Shown one piece after another: positions 43,430 through 56,300 of a DNA stretch of 64,000 nt. The notes beneath the pieces were generated by a model. The model saw only the letters and a program-made list of their open reading frames with translations, was not told the DNA's origin and searched no databases. The stretch comes from Spirometra erinaceieuropaei (taxonomy: Eukaryota > Platyhelminthes > Cestoda > Diphyllobothriidea > Diphyllobothriidae): NCBI GenBank assembly GCA_902702965.1, contig CACRXP010000015.1, forward strand, positions 2,449,448 through 2,513,447. Direction: 5' to 3'. How positions within the stretch are numbered: the stretch's first letter is position 1; each line of letters begins with the position of its first letter. A program made the position numbers and the translations under genes.

Positions 43430-45070
43430 AAATCACTCTGAAGACTCTCTGGCGTCTACACGGCGGTCTCTGTCTACCATGTGCGCAAGGATCGATCTGT
43501 TTATGTTCTTTATTTGACCCTTTTTTAATCATACCGGAAGATGTTCTTTTATTTTTTGGATAAACACCGGCTCTTGCGACCAGTATAATAATAATTTTTA
43601 TAAAAGACCCGTCGGGGTTCCTTTAAAACAAGTAAAAATAATTTTACATAGAATTTTAAACGAGGTAGTCTGAATGTGTACAAAATGCAATTCATAGTTT
43701 CTGAATTTGTGGTCTGTTAAGAAAAATGATCAGCGAGCGGTGAAAAAACCATACATACAAATTAAAAAATGACTGGATTAATTTTGCTGGGGAAAAACCC
43801 TGGCTAATAATAATATTAACAGAAATGCGGGCAGGACTGCCCTGCATGTAGCGGTATATTGTGTCCCACAGGTGCAGGTGAAGGAGTAAATAAACCTAGA
43901 GATGGTTTGAGCTGGTAGTTTGACTTTGGCCTCTCCGTACAGGATGGGACTGAAGGAGAACAGTACACGGGTGTCGGCCGCCGGAAAGGTCTGTGATACA
44001 GCTTGATTTAGGCGTCTTCTTAAAAGTTCCCTTGGTGTATCCCCTTGAAATGGGATCCTGATTAAGAGCCTTTTCTTTCCTACCGTCGGTATCTGGGGCT
44101 TTTGCGGTTTTTCGGTCAAGTTCTTAGCAATGAATCGATCAGAATACACGTTCTGGCGAAAAAGGCTTTCGAGGATTTTAAGCACTTTTTCAACGTTTGC
44201 AGCTGAGCAGATTCTTGTTACTCTTTCTGTCAAACAGCGGACTAAATTACTTTTAATTTTTAGCGGTATGAAACTCCCAAAATGGGCGTATTGTCTGGAC
44301 TACGTTTTCTTACGATAGACGCTACGTCGAATGCGCCCGTCAGGCCTTCTACTCAGAAGGGAAAGTGAACCGGACCGTTCTTCTTCTAGAGTGAATTTTG
44401 TTCATGAATGTGCCTGATTTATCTCATCCAGTAGAATTGAGATGTCACTTTGTTTCGGTGCAATTGCGAATATTTCATCCCTGTACCGCCCATGGTATCT
44501 AAAATCATTGATCTGGTGACGTACCTGGAAATCTTTTAGCTTCCTCATGAATATATTCGCCAAAAAAGGGCCAAGGAGCGAGCCCATAGCTACGTCGTCC
44601 ATCTGCCTATATAGATTGTTGTCAAATAGGAACTGCACATTCAAGGTGCATCTTAATAACAATTCATTGAGGGCATTCACTGGCATTCCTATATCCTTTT
44701 GATTGTCGGCAAAGAAATCACAAAGGCAGTTGGCCGTTTCCGTTACCGGTACTTTCGTTAAAAGGGATGAGACATCTAACAAAAACATAACCATTTCGTT
44801 CAGATCGAGGTCTCTCACGCCGTTAATGCATTCAAAGGTATCTCGATAGCTATGCGGCGCTAATTGATAATGAAGAGGCTTAAGTTTCTCCGCCAGCCAT
44901 TTCGATATTGCATGGTACAGCGAGTTCCACATGTTGAGGATTGGACGAACCGGTGCGACATCTTTGTGGATATTCGGCAAACCATTTAACCGACGTATAT
45001 ACGTACCGACGGGTCGGAGGCGCTCTACGTCGTGTGTGCATATGCATCTATCCGCTTGAAGTCTTTTTAA
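43430..45070 (-). pseudogene. PLE RT and GIY-YIG remnant
   Basis: The RT reads LPNIHKDVAPVRPILNM, MFLLDVSSLLTKVPVTETAN, DDVAMGSLLGPFLANIFM and RYRDEIFAI; the catalytic YVDD has become YRDE (near 44460), so the polymerase is dead. After a gap, KILESLFRQNVYSDRFIAK and RFIYSFTCTCGTQYTA start the linker and GIY-YIG domain, which breaks off at the R1 insertion and resumes at about 43.59 kb as GRKSRCLSKKIKEHLP with ILAHMVDRDRRVD. The N-terminal region is missing. Confidence 0.75.
43600..43857 (-). repeat. dispersed repeat R1 nested in PLE
   Basis: The inverted copy runs AAAGACCCGTCGGGGTTCC to GGGCAGGACTGCCCTGCATG and splits the GIY-YIG coding region of the surrounding PLE. GTATA occurs at both junctions (43854 side and 43582 side) and may be the target duplication. 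Confidence 0.65.
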
Positions 45071-45379
45071 GCAGTCAGTCAGTTGTGCTTTAATCCCATC
45101 TGTACGGTCCTTCTCCTTCTCTTGTTCAGAAAGACACCAAAGAAGCCACCCGCATGTAAGTACTTTCGCCGGGACCCACCTTCTCCCTGGCGCAGACTGG
45201 AATTTTGGTGTTTCACTTCGTCACTCCCCTCTCCCCCAGACCCGAGCTACAGCTTAATTATCTACGTGCCCGTGTCATTTAAGTAATTACCTCAATAGCC
45301 ATATAAATGTACCGGCCTAAAGAGAATTTATCGAAAGCAGACTCATGCTGTCCAAATTGCCTTTTGAATTTTATAATGA

Positions 45380-48300
45380 GAATTTTGGCAACTTTAGGGG
45401 ATTTGTTAAAGGCGAAAAACAGTTGGAAGGTCAATCAGCTTCCACAAATTAATACCAGTTTGAAGAAGTTGACCTCTATGACTACCTCACAGGTAAAAGA
45501 AATTAACGCGTGGGTCGGGCTTAATAGGTTTATTCTGTTACTATTTTCTCATGCGTTTATTTGATCCTAATAATTTTGCACGTAAGGAAAAAGTTTGCTG
45601 GTAATTAACGCGCAAGCCCACACGAAGTGAGTACGTTTTGCAGAAAAGGCATACTGCAAGGTTTCATCCACCCACTTTCACCAATCGCGTTAGGTATCTG
45701 TATCCGGAAGCGAAGTCTGATTTTCATTTTTTCAACATCTGGTGGGATTTTCGTCAGCTTGCAATAAATGAGATGATTGCATCAGCTGTCACGGGAACTA
45801 AAGGTTTCAACAAAAAGGGGTGCAGTCCTGAGTCAGTTCTCTTTCTAAATTGCTGAATGGCAGCTTTAACAGCTCTCTTGTAGTGACTTGTTTTTTGGGT
45901 TTCCCCGTTCTGTATTTGTGCAAGAACGTCTAGAAGCTGAAGGCTACCATGCATCTTCTTTTTCAGAGTATATTACAAAGTGGGAAAAAACGTTCCCTTG
46001 GTTTTAGCGGACTTTTCCAACATCTTGGAGTAACAACGTCTCTGCCAGTACGAAAACAAATGAGTGCATTGTTGTTTCCCTTGGCTGTCAAATCAGCACT
46101 AGTAATCAAGAGGTAGAACATTTTAGGAATATATTCCATTAAAAGGTGGATGACATCGCTCCGTGGACGCCCAGTGATACCCTTCACAGTCCAAGAATTT
46201 GGCATTGGGGAAGAGTGGATACGAACACCTAGAGAGTAATGTGACCATTAGAATTGATAGCGTTTTCTTGCTTTCTTTTTGGAACGTTTGTTATTATTTT
46301 TTAATGCTGTGCTAAGGCCATCAGTCAAGTACAGAGACACCAGTGTAACCGTTTCAAGCTATCGGATGCCATTGGTCCTCAGCTGACCATCTGTGTCTAG
46401 GCCCCTTGGGAAGCGATATGCGCGCGGAAATCGAGGCTAATCAAGGGTCGCAAACTTTCGTTCATTATCGATTAATCAGTTTCAGCTGTGCGAGCTCATT
46501 CACGTTTGCCCTAGCAACTGCATTCTAGTTTTCATAATGCCGGCGGCAGCGGAGTAACCCTTTTCACGTCAACTCCATTCTCCAGAAAATAAACAACGGA
46601 TTAAATCATAGCAGAAACTTTAGAGGGAGCTATCTCAGTGGATATGAAAACCAAAACTGTAAGAAAACTATAAGCTGCGTGAAAAGGGATTGTCCTGAAG
46701 TTTACTTTGCATAGGATATTCAGAAAGAGTGAGATACAACACCAGACTGAACATAACTCAAACTTGCTGGCGAAAAAATTACACATCTTCATACTTGTAC
46801 AACCAACAACACAGAGCGCATTTTAACTGTTGTTTCACGAGTTTCCACGCCCCTAAGCTTCAGTAACATTCCTGTCCTTCTATTGATATCTGCCTCAAAA
46901 ATCTGCCTATCATATTGGTTGTGAGACCCCCCTGCTTATTTTGAGCGCAATGGTATTAATGGAGCCGATAAGTGACATATGGTAGTCTTGGTTAATGTTT
47001 AGGGCATGGTTCTGAATTTCTCATTATTTATTTCTAATTGAAGACTTGAGTTTTTTGGAGACCGAAAGTGAACTTCCACGGCACGGAAAATCTCACCAAA
47101 CGTGACGAAGAGAGACAGTTCTAAATTGCGAACATGCCTTTATCTGGAACTACGTCGCAAACAGTATGCCTGTAACCAAGGTGAAAGCACAGTTTTGCGC
47201 TGGATGGCGTCTCCACACAGTAAAATTCGTCGGAACGATATATAAAGGCATTTCACCCCAATTTTTTGAGAAACACATAGGACGTAGGTGAAACAAGGTT
47301 GGCTATTTGGAAAGACGTACAAGTGAGGAATTTATTTAACCAAGGAATGTGTCCTTTTAGGTGTCTAAATATCATGAAATTTCAAACGTCAGTGGCTAAT
47401 TTTCTGAATCCGACAAATCTAGGCAAAAGATTCCTCTGCATCCTGGGTATGATTTTATAATCAGTATATAATTTTTAAATCTACGATTTGCTGAACATAT
47501 CGTACGCAACCATTATTGTCAAAGGATGAAATTTTGTTGACTGCACAAAAATGGATTTGACAGTTGCATCGTCTTAGGCACATTGCATAAATACCTTTAA
47601 TAAGAGAACCTAACAAAGTTTATCATTAAATTAATGTAGTTTTGTACTGAACCTCACATGATATTGTTATAGCAATTTTATTTCCCTCAGCACAGTCACC
47701 ACAATAACAACCCTTAGTTAATTTCACTGTTACTCCTAAATTCGGCTTTCTGTGACAAATTAGCCTATAATGCAGGAGCTTTTCGTGTCAGGGGCGCCAT
47801 GTTAGGGCATAGAGAGGCTGATGATTGTAATACTAGCCGAACCATCTAAAAAGTCAATTACAGAATCTCTTAATCCTTACGTTAGTGATGATCTCGTTGA
47901 GAAATGGAAAGTTAGTTTTTGTAACTTGCCATCTTTGAAGCCTGGTTGATCCTAACCATGTTGAAAGTTAAAATTAAAAACGAGTCTAACCAATCAGTTG
48001 TAAGATCTTAGAAGTGTTCCTAGTTCGGGTTAAATACCTCAGAGTCTGTATTATTTTAGATAGGCAGAACTCCTATTTAATCACAAAAGTCCGTGAAAAA
48101 ATTGTTTTTTAAATAAAACGCTTTATGTCTGCTACCGAGAAATGATAGGTTTTTTAACTTTTGAGTAACAGGCAATTGGACTGTGTCTTTTTGCTTTGGG
48201 TTAATAAATAAACCCAAGCAGAGTTATATTTAAGACTTTCATCCGATCATAAACTGCCTACAAAGGAAACTTTTTATACAGAGGCTTCAATACGCATTCT

Positions 48301-49225
48301 ACGGCAAGACACATATTCATCAAGTTCGAGTTTTTCAAATTCAACCTAAAGACTTTCGGCTAGTCATAATGTCATCTGACAGATATCATCTTAGCAATTC
48401 GTTCGAACAGTTAATTTATGTTGTTATATTACTGCCTGTATTTCAGCAACGCTTGTTTTTTATTGTTGGCCCAAGTCCGTTGAATGTGAGTGTTGGCATT
48501 CATTTCGTCTCCCTCAGAAACTGAGATTGCACCATTTATCACTAGGCCGACTACTGTACAGCACATTTAGTAACGTTGATGTTTTTAATCTTTGGAAAAA
48601 TTCGTTTGTCTGTCTCATCTCGAAAACTTTTCCAATCTGAAAAAAAAACTTCTGCAGCTGTTTGATTTTTCCATTTTCAATTTTTTGATAAAATTCACAT
48701 CTTTATAACAAATAGGGAGTTCAAAGGTTCAACACCTATATTTCCCTCAAATAAACTGAAACTGAAATACAACGTTTGCGTACTACTGATTGCCCGTTGG
48801 CAGTTTTTGAATGGTACAGGGTTGTTCCTCTGAAGCTGATAGATTTTGGTTCAGACATTCAGAGTAATTCATTGATTTGCACTTGAAACCATTATTCTCT
48901 ATGTTTTGCTGCTGGTTAGAACACTAATCTATAAGGTGATAAAGGAAAATGAGATTTCCAGACTGGTGTTTCTGTGTAAATGAAAAAACAGGATTGTCGA
49001 GCCATGTAACAGTTTGTTTATTTTTCTGGGCTATCGTATTCGTACAGGGGTCTATCTTAAGGGCTAATGGTAGCAACAGAACAAGGAAAGGTTAAAGGGT
49101 GTGTAAACCAATCATCGACGGACGGTGCAAGACTGCAGGTGACTGCGCAGGGCTCCGTACACCGGCGCCAGATCGATAAGTCTATTGACTGAGTTCTTAT
49201 CCGAAGCCCAGGCGTCAGTTGATTC
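45380..49225. other. no gene recognised
   Basis: Nearly 4 kb of AT-rich DNA with only short frames. No domain, RNA or repeat family could be supported. Confidence 0.4.
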
Positions 49226-49234
49226 TCGACTTGT

Positions 49235-49490
49235 TTAGTTGCTGCCGCTATCTCTGACGATGGACTCCGGCACGAGTTTGGAAGATTTGAGCAATAAACA
49301 AAAAGTTCTGGTACTCGATCATCCGCCTTCTTTACTTGTACATACACCTGGAACTCGAACTTTTGCCTTCAGTCGTGTATCTACCAGAAAGCACACGACA
49401 AACGCTGGCAGACCCACTGAGGAGCCGAACCCATCGGATGTGTGTTATATAGGGCAGAATAGCAATGAAATACGTGTCTGGGTGTTCTGA
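49235..49490. repeat. PLE box and 42-kb repeat remnant
   Basis: At 49254-49285 a + oriented degenerate box reads CTGACGA, with paired ACTC / GAGT, then GAAGA and AATAAAC. At 49370-49450 an inverted remnant of the 42-kb repeat (TCTACCAGAAAGCACACGAC, then GACCCACTGAGGAGCCGAAC) follows. Confidence 0.45.
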
Positions 49491-49499
49491 TAGTATCTG

Positions 49500-50660
49500 T
49501 GCAGCCCTTATAATTAAATTCTGCATTACCTGTATAACAGTGATTGACACGCAATACTGAAATAATGTTACAGCAAAAAACTTGGGATTTTCTGACGAGC
49601 GGGTAGTTCTAAACAGGTAAGGATCTGTATGCAAGTAGTCTACAAGCATGTTTTGATGGTTGGCTGTTTCCCTTTGGTATTGACGACACGTAGTCTCTCT
49701 TGAATGAACCCCTTCCCTACTTACCTGTCAATCATCCAAACACCCTGATTGAGCATCAGTTTCAGTTTCCTCGCTTCTTCCACTTAACGGTGCAAGCCAC
49801 TATCTTAAGAGACGCATTGCTGTGAATATCGTGGCGGCTATTGGACCGAATTCCGAAGTCATCCGTTTTGTCCAAATGTGGATATTTGTTATGACTTTGA
49901 AAGTCCTTATACACAAGCAAGTCTTTTCAACGTACCTTTTCATGTCCCTTATTAGAGGCTATGGGTGCCTACAGCCATCTGCAACAAAAACGATGATTTC
50001 CACTTGAAATGTACATGTACATATTTACACATATGCATATTTTTATGGCATACGTACTGTGCGAAAGGCATCTGCATTTGCACGTGGTTAACGCAAGCTG
50101 ACATTCTCCCAAGTGTATGACATGGATGGACGTTTTCACGGCTAAATGCACTTTAAAAAGAACCATACATATATTAAAAACGACGGTAGACAAGTTTTTG
50201 AGGCAGCTATTGGCTGAAGAAAGTGCAAAAGATATGTTTATCAATAAAGGCAAAGGCAGTTTAATGTCTGTTTTGAAATTAAGCTCGTCCAATACATGTC
50301 GAAACATTATTTGAGCCAATATCTTATATACATCCCATTGAGCTTTTACATGGTTCAACCGCAAACCAAATGAGATTTTATTCTAAACATTGTAAAATCC
50401 TACATGCCCTTTTCTTGTCTACGCTCAACTGAGATTTTTGATTTACTACATTGCCACTTACAGATTTTTTTGGCAGGTCATGATGTAATTAAATGTTATT
50501 CCTTATATTAGCAATTTCAGGCCTTATTCTTCTGCCTTCTTCCTGCAACGCCATTAATGAGTGAGTGAACTCTTGTTGAGCCTAGTACTCTATTTGACTT
50601 GAGGATTTACACTTTTTTAAATTCATTCAGTTTATCATAGAAATTAGATAGATAGATGGA
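49500..50660. other. no gene recognised
   Basis: Short overlapping frames on both strands only; nothing supported. Confidence 0.35.
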
Positions 50661-50669
50661 TAATTTTTT

Positions 50670-50925
50670 ATTAAAGACCCGTCGGGGTCCCATCAAAGCA
50701 AGTTAAAATAAATTTACATGCGAGTTTTAGACAAGGTAGGCCGAATCTTTACAAAATGCAATTCATAGTTTCTGAATTAGTAGTCCATTGAGAAACATGA
50801 TGATTGAGTGGTAAAAAACTCCTTACAAAAAGTTAAAAATGTTTGGATTAATTTTACAGGAGAAAAAAAACCCTCAATAAAAATAATGACGGAAAAAAGC
50901 GAGCAGTACAAGATCATACTATACT
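50670..50925 (-). repeat. dispersed repeat R1
   Basis: An inverted copy from AAAGACCCGTCGGGGTCCC to about 50920, about 75-80% like the copy at 43.6 kb by eye. The end at 50650-50675 is GATAGATAGATGGATAATTT, a short tandem repeat of the kind found at LINE 3' tails. Confidence 0.65.
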
Positions 50926-51452
50926 TTCCCTCCTCCTTAAGTTAATTTGCATTTTTAAAGGGTTGAGATTACCAAACGCCCATCAGATGATTTGGCGCAA
51001 TAGGTTATTCAAAGTAAAACCGCATAAAAACTATCTGTGCAGCCACACCAACCAAAGATGCGTGGCACTTGCTGTGAGGCAGCCGCTACTACTTGCATTT
51101 TTTAAGTAATACGAATCAGCGGCCTAAACACTAAGTCACAATTTGCAAAAGGTCAGGTCTTGAGGGTTGGCTTCTGCTTGACTAAAATGAGAGATTTATT
51201 ATGAAAAAGGACATTTGCACTACGGCCAGTCCTTGATTGACATATTTTTCCTCATTGTTGTGCAATTTCAGACTAACGAATTAGCTCAGGTGCCTTTACA
51301 CACGCGACCTGTACGCTTTTCCCTGAGCTGTGCGGTTTACTTGTAATATGATGGTATAATTTTGTCTCTAAATAAACCAAGGCTGACTGATTGTAGTATA
51401 GTATTTTGCATAAGCTTGATGGAAATGAATACTATTTTGTTACAATCGACAG

Positions 51453-51546
51453 GCTGGAATTGTGGTGCTCTGACTCAGTGTGCATTCAATCCCTCCCAAG
51501 GAATGAGGAAGTTCTTGTAAAACTCAGACTCCCATTCGAAGTAACG
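51453..51546 (+). CDS. candidate exon, unknown gene
   Basis: An acceptor AATCGACAG ends at 51452 and a strong donor ACG|GTATGT starts at 51547. The 94-bp segment reads LELWCSDSVCIQSLPRNEEV and LVKLRLPFEVT in one open frame, entering in phase 2 and leaving in phase 0. The composition is protein-like, with a Cys pair and an alternating hydrophobic strand. I do not recognise the family; an extracellular beta-sandwich protein such as an integrin alpha chain is one thought, unproven. A matching next exon was not found directly. Confidence 0.4.
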
Positions 51547-52670
51547 GTATGTCCACGATCTGTGGGACATTATGGGTTTTATGAATTTCTAGCAGACTTG
51601 AAAGTATCTGTTGACTTGTGCTCGGTTGTTATTTTTCCAAATTTTTCACTCATCTTAATGGGATTTGTTACAAACGAAGAAACCTACTGTCTTGTTTAAT
51701 TCCAGGTAAAATCGATGCCCTGCCTTTAAGGCCCGGTGCAAATGACTTATAAATATATATTCCAGCTGAAATCTGTCAGCCACCATGGAATAACGGTGTT
51801 ATTTTTACAGGCTATCGAAAGGCAGTTAGTAGCATAGAAATACAAAGTGAATTTCATACTGCAGTGTGCCTGTGCTCTCAGAATGGTAAACTGCACTGGT
51901 AAAATATTTGAAATTTGAAGACTCCGCCCATACAGTCCATTGTACCATACTTCCCGTAAGGCAGGCTCTAATAGGTTATTTATTGCTGACCTCTGCTACA
52001 CGCCATATCCTCGCCTTTTCTAAAATTAAATCGCTAACTCTGCAGAGTAGGAGGAGAAGATGGGTTCCAGTAGAGGAAGAAATGCATTCTGCACAGAATG
52101 CGCGGAGAGTAATTTGTCGCGACAGGTTGGCGGTCGGCAACGCGGCCCGCATCCGAGTGCTTTGGCTGCAAAGATGTCAACGTCATTTACCGATTGGCCA
52201 AAATTATTTTAGATTTCATTGGATTCTCTCCATTTTAGGCCATTCTACCGCAGCCAGCCTTCGAATGTGAACCACGGAACTCATTATGCCTTTACTGCAT
52301 AAGTAAGAACTATTCTAATTAAGCTTACCTGTTGTATACTGCACAACCCTCGAAATTGTCCTGTGTAAACATCGGAATGCTTAAAGTTTTTACCTAATAG
52401 AAAAAACTACGAGAAACTCTACCTTGAGGATATCCAAAACCTTTATATGATAGGCATTTCCAAGTATTTTGACAATACTACTGAACTTCTAGAAGACGCA
52501 AATACTTTAAATGACCACACGAACTGTTAGGGACTGATGGCTATCGTTTGGCCATATTAATCAGTCTCTCGCAAACAATCACTTTTTGTCGGCAGCCACA
52601 TTTGCAGTCTTGTTAGCTAAATTGAATTTCTCATTTATAAAGATCATGATGCGTCGTTTCTTATTTTCAG

Positions 52671-52787
52671 ATAATCAGACCGTAAAAATCTGGGGAAAAT
52701 TTGCATCAGAACAGTCCACAAGGATACAGTTTTCGGACGGAACCAATAAAACGGCAAACCTTTATGTCATTCCAGAAGGTCAACCAG
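52671..52787 (+). CDS. candidate exon, unknown gene
   Basis: A textbook acceptor (TTCTTATTTTCAG, ending 52670) and donor (CCAG|GTACAT) bound 117 bp with phase 1 at both ends and no stop. It encodes NQTVKIWGKFASEQSTRIQF and SDGTNKTANLYVIPEGQP, with two N-glycosylation sequons (NQT, NKT), which suggests an extracellular segment. It may belong to the same gene as the exon at 51.45 kb, but the phases (0 then 1) require another exon between them. The product is not recognised. Confidence 0.5.
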
Positions 52788-53104
52788 GTACATCTGTCCC
52801 AGCATGGTGAAAATCTAATCTTTTGGTTGGGCCCGTTTTGGTTTTTTTAAGTCTGGCTGCGCAAATGGGCAAATTTGTTTGCATGCGAAGAGTTTCTATC
52901 AAAAGTAGTCATAACTGGAAAACCTTCCATGTATAGTTTCATTAGTAAGTCTTTTAAATAACTTTTGATGCATTTTGCAGTCAAATTTATGGTAAAAAAA
53001 TAAACCTTAACATATGGAAAAAAGATGAACTTCGGTTTTTCGCAATGTCCCTCTCACCTTTACTAGATTCTGATTAAACTACTTAATTCACTTTGAACAA
53101 ACTG

Positions 53105-53370
53105 TGAAAAAATCGGTGCCTTGATGGGATTCGAGCCCACGAGAGCAAGAGAAGGCTTTAGTACAGCAAACGTACTAGCCATCTGAGCTACGAGACCCCG
53201 CCGGACGACCCGAGTTTAATCACATTTGGGTCAAGTTACCCGCCCAACCTACTGCAACGTCCGGAATCCCCCAAATCTGATACAGTAAGCTGACTGTCCA
53301 AGCAGGATTTCCTAAGTAATTCACCTAGAATCCACCAGATGACTACCAGGCTCGCCAAATTCAGAGGTGT
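53105..53370 (-). mobile_element. tRNA-derived SINE, family A
   Basis: The minus strand has TAGCTCAGATGGCTAGTACG (A box) and GGGCTCGAATCCCATC (B box) and shares about 240 bp of body with the unit at 35.55 kb (for example GGCGGGTAACTTGACCCAAA). It has a single head only. Confidence 0.7.
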
Positions 53371-53374
53371 TTCG

Positions 53375-56300
53375 CCAAAGTACCTCTGAATTTTTTAAAT
53401 TGTTTTAACCATAGAAGAAAACATGATACACAGTCTTTCGAACTGGTCGGTTTATAGTTATTTGCGAGTTGAAGAGCACCTCCTATTTGTTGTTTGAAGA
53501 CTGTGCTATTTCCTAAGAATGTATGGAAACGCTGACACTAAAGATGAGAGAATCGCTCTGTAAGTTGTTTTGAAGTATCAATTTTGACATAGTAATTATT
53601 ATTTTGGCATGAAATATCCGTATGAAAACTGGCAACTATGTGACGCATAGGAACATTCTCAAGACTGTAGCATTGTACAACATATTCTACTACGACGCTA
53701 CCTGCCCACTTCGTAAATGGTTGATGAAGTACAACAGCACAAAAGAAGTATATAAACTGTTGAGATAAGTAGTCGTGAGCATGTTTTACAGTTTAAAATG
53801 TGAAGTCTTACAGTTTTCAACTAAGAGACGTGGATGAATAGAGTCAGAATCATTCTTAGCTCCATTTTCGCAAGTAGAAAACTAATAGCGACAGGTGTTC
53901 AAGATCTGCTCTCATGAACCAAGCGAGTAAATCACAGCGGCAATGTTAACCTAAAAAACTATGACAAGATTTAAATACGCAATTATACAAAAGTATAAAA
54001 ATGGACTAGCATAAAGTTTGCAAACAGGTCCCCAGATAACGACTGTTGTCTGTTCTTCAACTTTAGCACACAAAGTATCGGCAGACCGTGATAAGGAAGC
54101 CATATGTCATGCACTCCTTCCTTTACACCTTTAGAGCCAAAAATTGGCGAGAATGAGGAAGGCACTTTGCCCTGGAAAATTAATATTCCAGCAACAGGAA
54201 TACTTTCATCCCCGGTTGTGTCATACGTTCCCTTTGTGGTCTCGGTGAGTTCATGACACAGGTTTAACCAGTTGGGTCATATCATGTGAAATGCCCCTCG
54301 TATTTACAAACAAACATGTGTGTCCGTTGAATGTTGTTTATCGTCGATTCAAAGTCTCATATAATGTGCACTTTTGTAGTTTCCTATGGATCTCTGTAGG
54401 AAATAATGAGTCAGGCGGCAGCTGGATCGAACTGGGAAAGTTAAAATTTCATTTTGAAAGATAAGAATTTGTACATCGCAGAAAACATCGAAAGACTGGT
54501 TACTTGTAAATTCGCTGTTGTCGCCCGCAGGTGGTATTATGATCCCGATGCGTTTATATTGACCAACTGGATGTTTCGGATTCAGTGCACCGGAGGAATT
54601 CAAAAATTAATTATGTTTCCTCGGTGTTGGTTATATATCAGATGCTCGTTTTGCGCGATCAAGGGACGCTCATGGGACGGCTTGCATAAGCGAGTAAGAG
54701 CAGCGATGAATGGGTTGACCATTTTGCTCTGCCTGGCATGACATGAGTGATATTCTAAAGTAAAGTGTTCACGCCCGGATCAGCCCTGATCGACGAAAAT
54801 TAGCGATTAAAACTGACACATCTGTCTTGCATGATCAGATATATGTTAATTTGAAAATCCAAAATTTCAATCTGATTGAAGGAAGCTAGAAAAGGCTAAT
54901 GTATTGAATTATTCATTTCGGCTGTATAGAGTAAGTTGTAACGAAGGCAAGAGATACAAGGATTCAAGCAAGTAACACCTTCAACTCGAGAATAAAGCAA
55001 ATATGGTTATACCACAGGCCAAAAACGTCTATCATTAGATTTCAACTGGGTTTACGAGTTTTGATTCCCCTGTTCATACATTAGACCTTTTTAATGCTGT
55101 AATTATGTACCAGGCAGAAATGAGTGCAAACAAGCCAATTTTAAATATTCATTTAGAGCTTGTTTCCAGCCGATTACCACTTAAAACAACACAAATTCTC
55201 CCCGAACTAGAACGAAATAGAGGTGTGTCGGAAGATTCTCGAAGCTGCTGGAATTTGCAGTCAGTGCGCTTCCGCAGTCCGATCTGCCTGCATCCCATCA
55301 CAGCACAACGTACCTAAATCAATAGAAAATTTATTTTTAAGCAAAGTTTTATTGGGGTTAATCCTAAAAGTTGAGCAGACGTTCACCGAGAGAGGTTTAA
55401 TTGCGTTCTGAAGTTTTACGTAGTATTCCCGTCTACTTATTGCTAAGGTTGTGGAGTTCTGTGCCCATAGTTTAATCGGTTGCCTGCGCAATTTGCCTGG
55501 TCTGTGGGCCGAAAATGCCGGTTTTTTTATTGCGCATCGGACTTCCGTTTCGTCATGAAAGATGCTCTCCATATCCTCGTCAGTCATAAATTTAGTTGGC
55601 GATCATGATGCGCTAAGACTCCGACTGCATATATTAAGGTAAGTGGGCAAAGTTAGCGGGATTCAAAAAGGATTTATGTAGCAGTAGGCATACAGAAGCA
55701 TCCTTAAGCTGCCTAGATGTTGGACCTTCACTTCTTCTCAATAACTTGACGTCGTCAGACTTGACGATATGTTTGGCTGCGCGGTATAGTCTGTCAAATC
55801 CGACTTCATGTTTAACCCCAGAATGGCCAACTGATTTTCGAGCATCAGCGTTGTTGGCTTTCTGCTTGTTCCCCTTACGCAGATTTGCTGAAGTAGGTTT
55901 AGAGTTGCCGAATATTACAAGTTAGGCATGGAGTCTTCCGCTCGGCGTTTCGGGCCAGGCTTCTGGGCGAGTCTCATCCCGGGTGACGCCAGGGATATAG
56001 CCCCAGTCTCGAATACGTCTTTCAGATGAGCTATGATATGTTATACACCACACTCGCATCTCGTCTCTCTTCAAAAAAAGGAGACAGTCAAAACTGTCGT
56101 ATGAAACGTCTGAATGGAAATACTTTGCATCCCGTTATTGCCTCTCTGCCTTTTCAAAATTCTACGTGGAAACCGCGTATTCCCTGGTTTTGGTATGCAA
56201 TAACTCAATTTCGACTTATTCTTGTAGTTTAATTGATTTGATTGCATTTTCCCGTTCTCTTATTTCAAATTCAAATACATTTCGTGAATTTATCTGCTAA

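Larger units (their letters stand above)
43052..45367 (-). mobile_element. PLE (family 2) with inverted ends
   Basis: About 200-bp imperfect inverted repeats bound this copy: 43052-43265 and 45166-45367 share, in opposite orientation, GGCAATTTGG, TACATTTATATGGCTATTGA, GTAGATAATTAAGCT and CGCCGGGACCCACCTTC. Inside, on the minus strand, are RT and GIY-YIG remnants. An R1 repeat is inserted in the GIY-YIG part. Confidence 0.75.

Noticed and set aside
51453..52787. Integrin alpha C-terminal region
   Set aside because: The Cys-containing strand and the downstream sequon-rich exon are reminiscent, but no GFFKR-type membrane-proximal motif or transmembrane exon was found, so the name is not used as a call.
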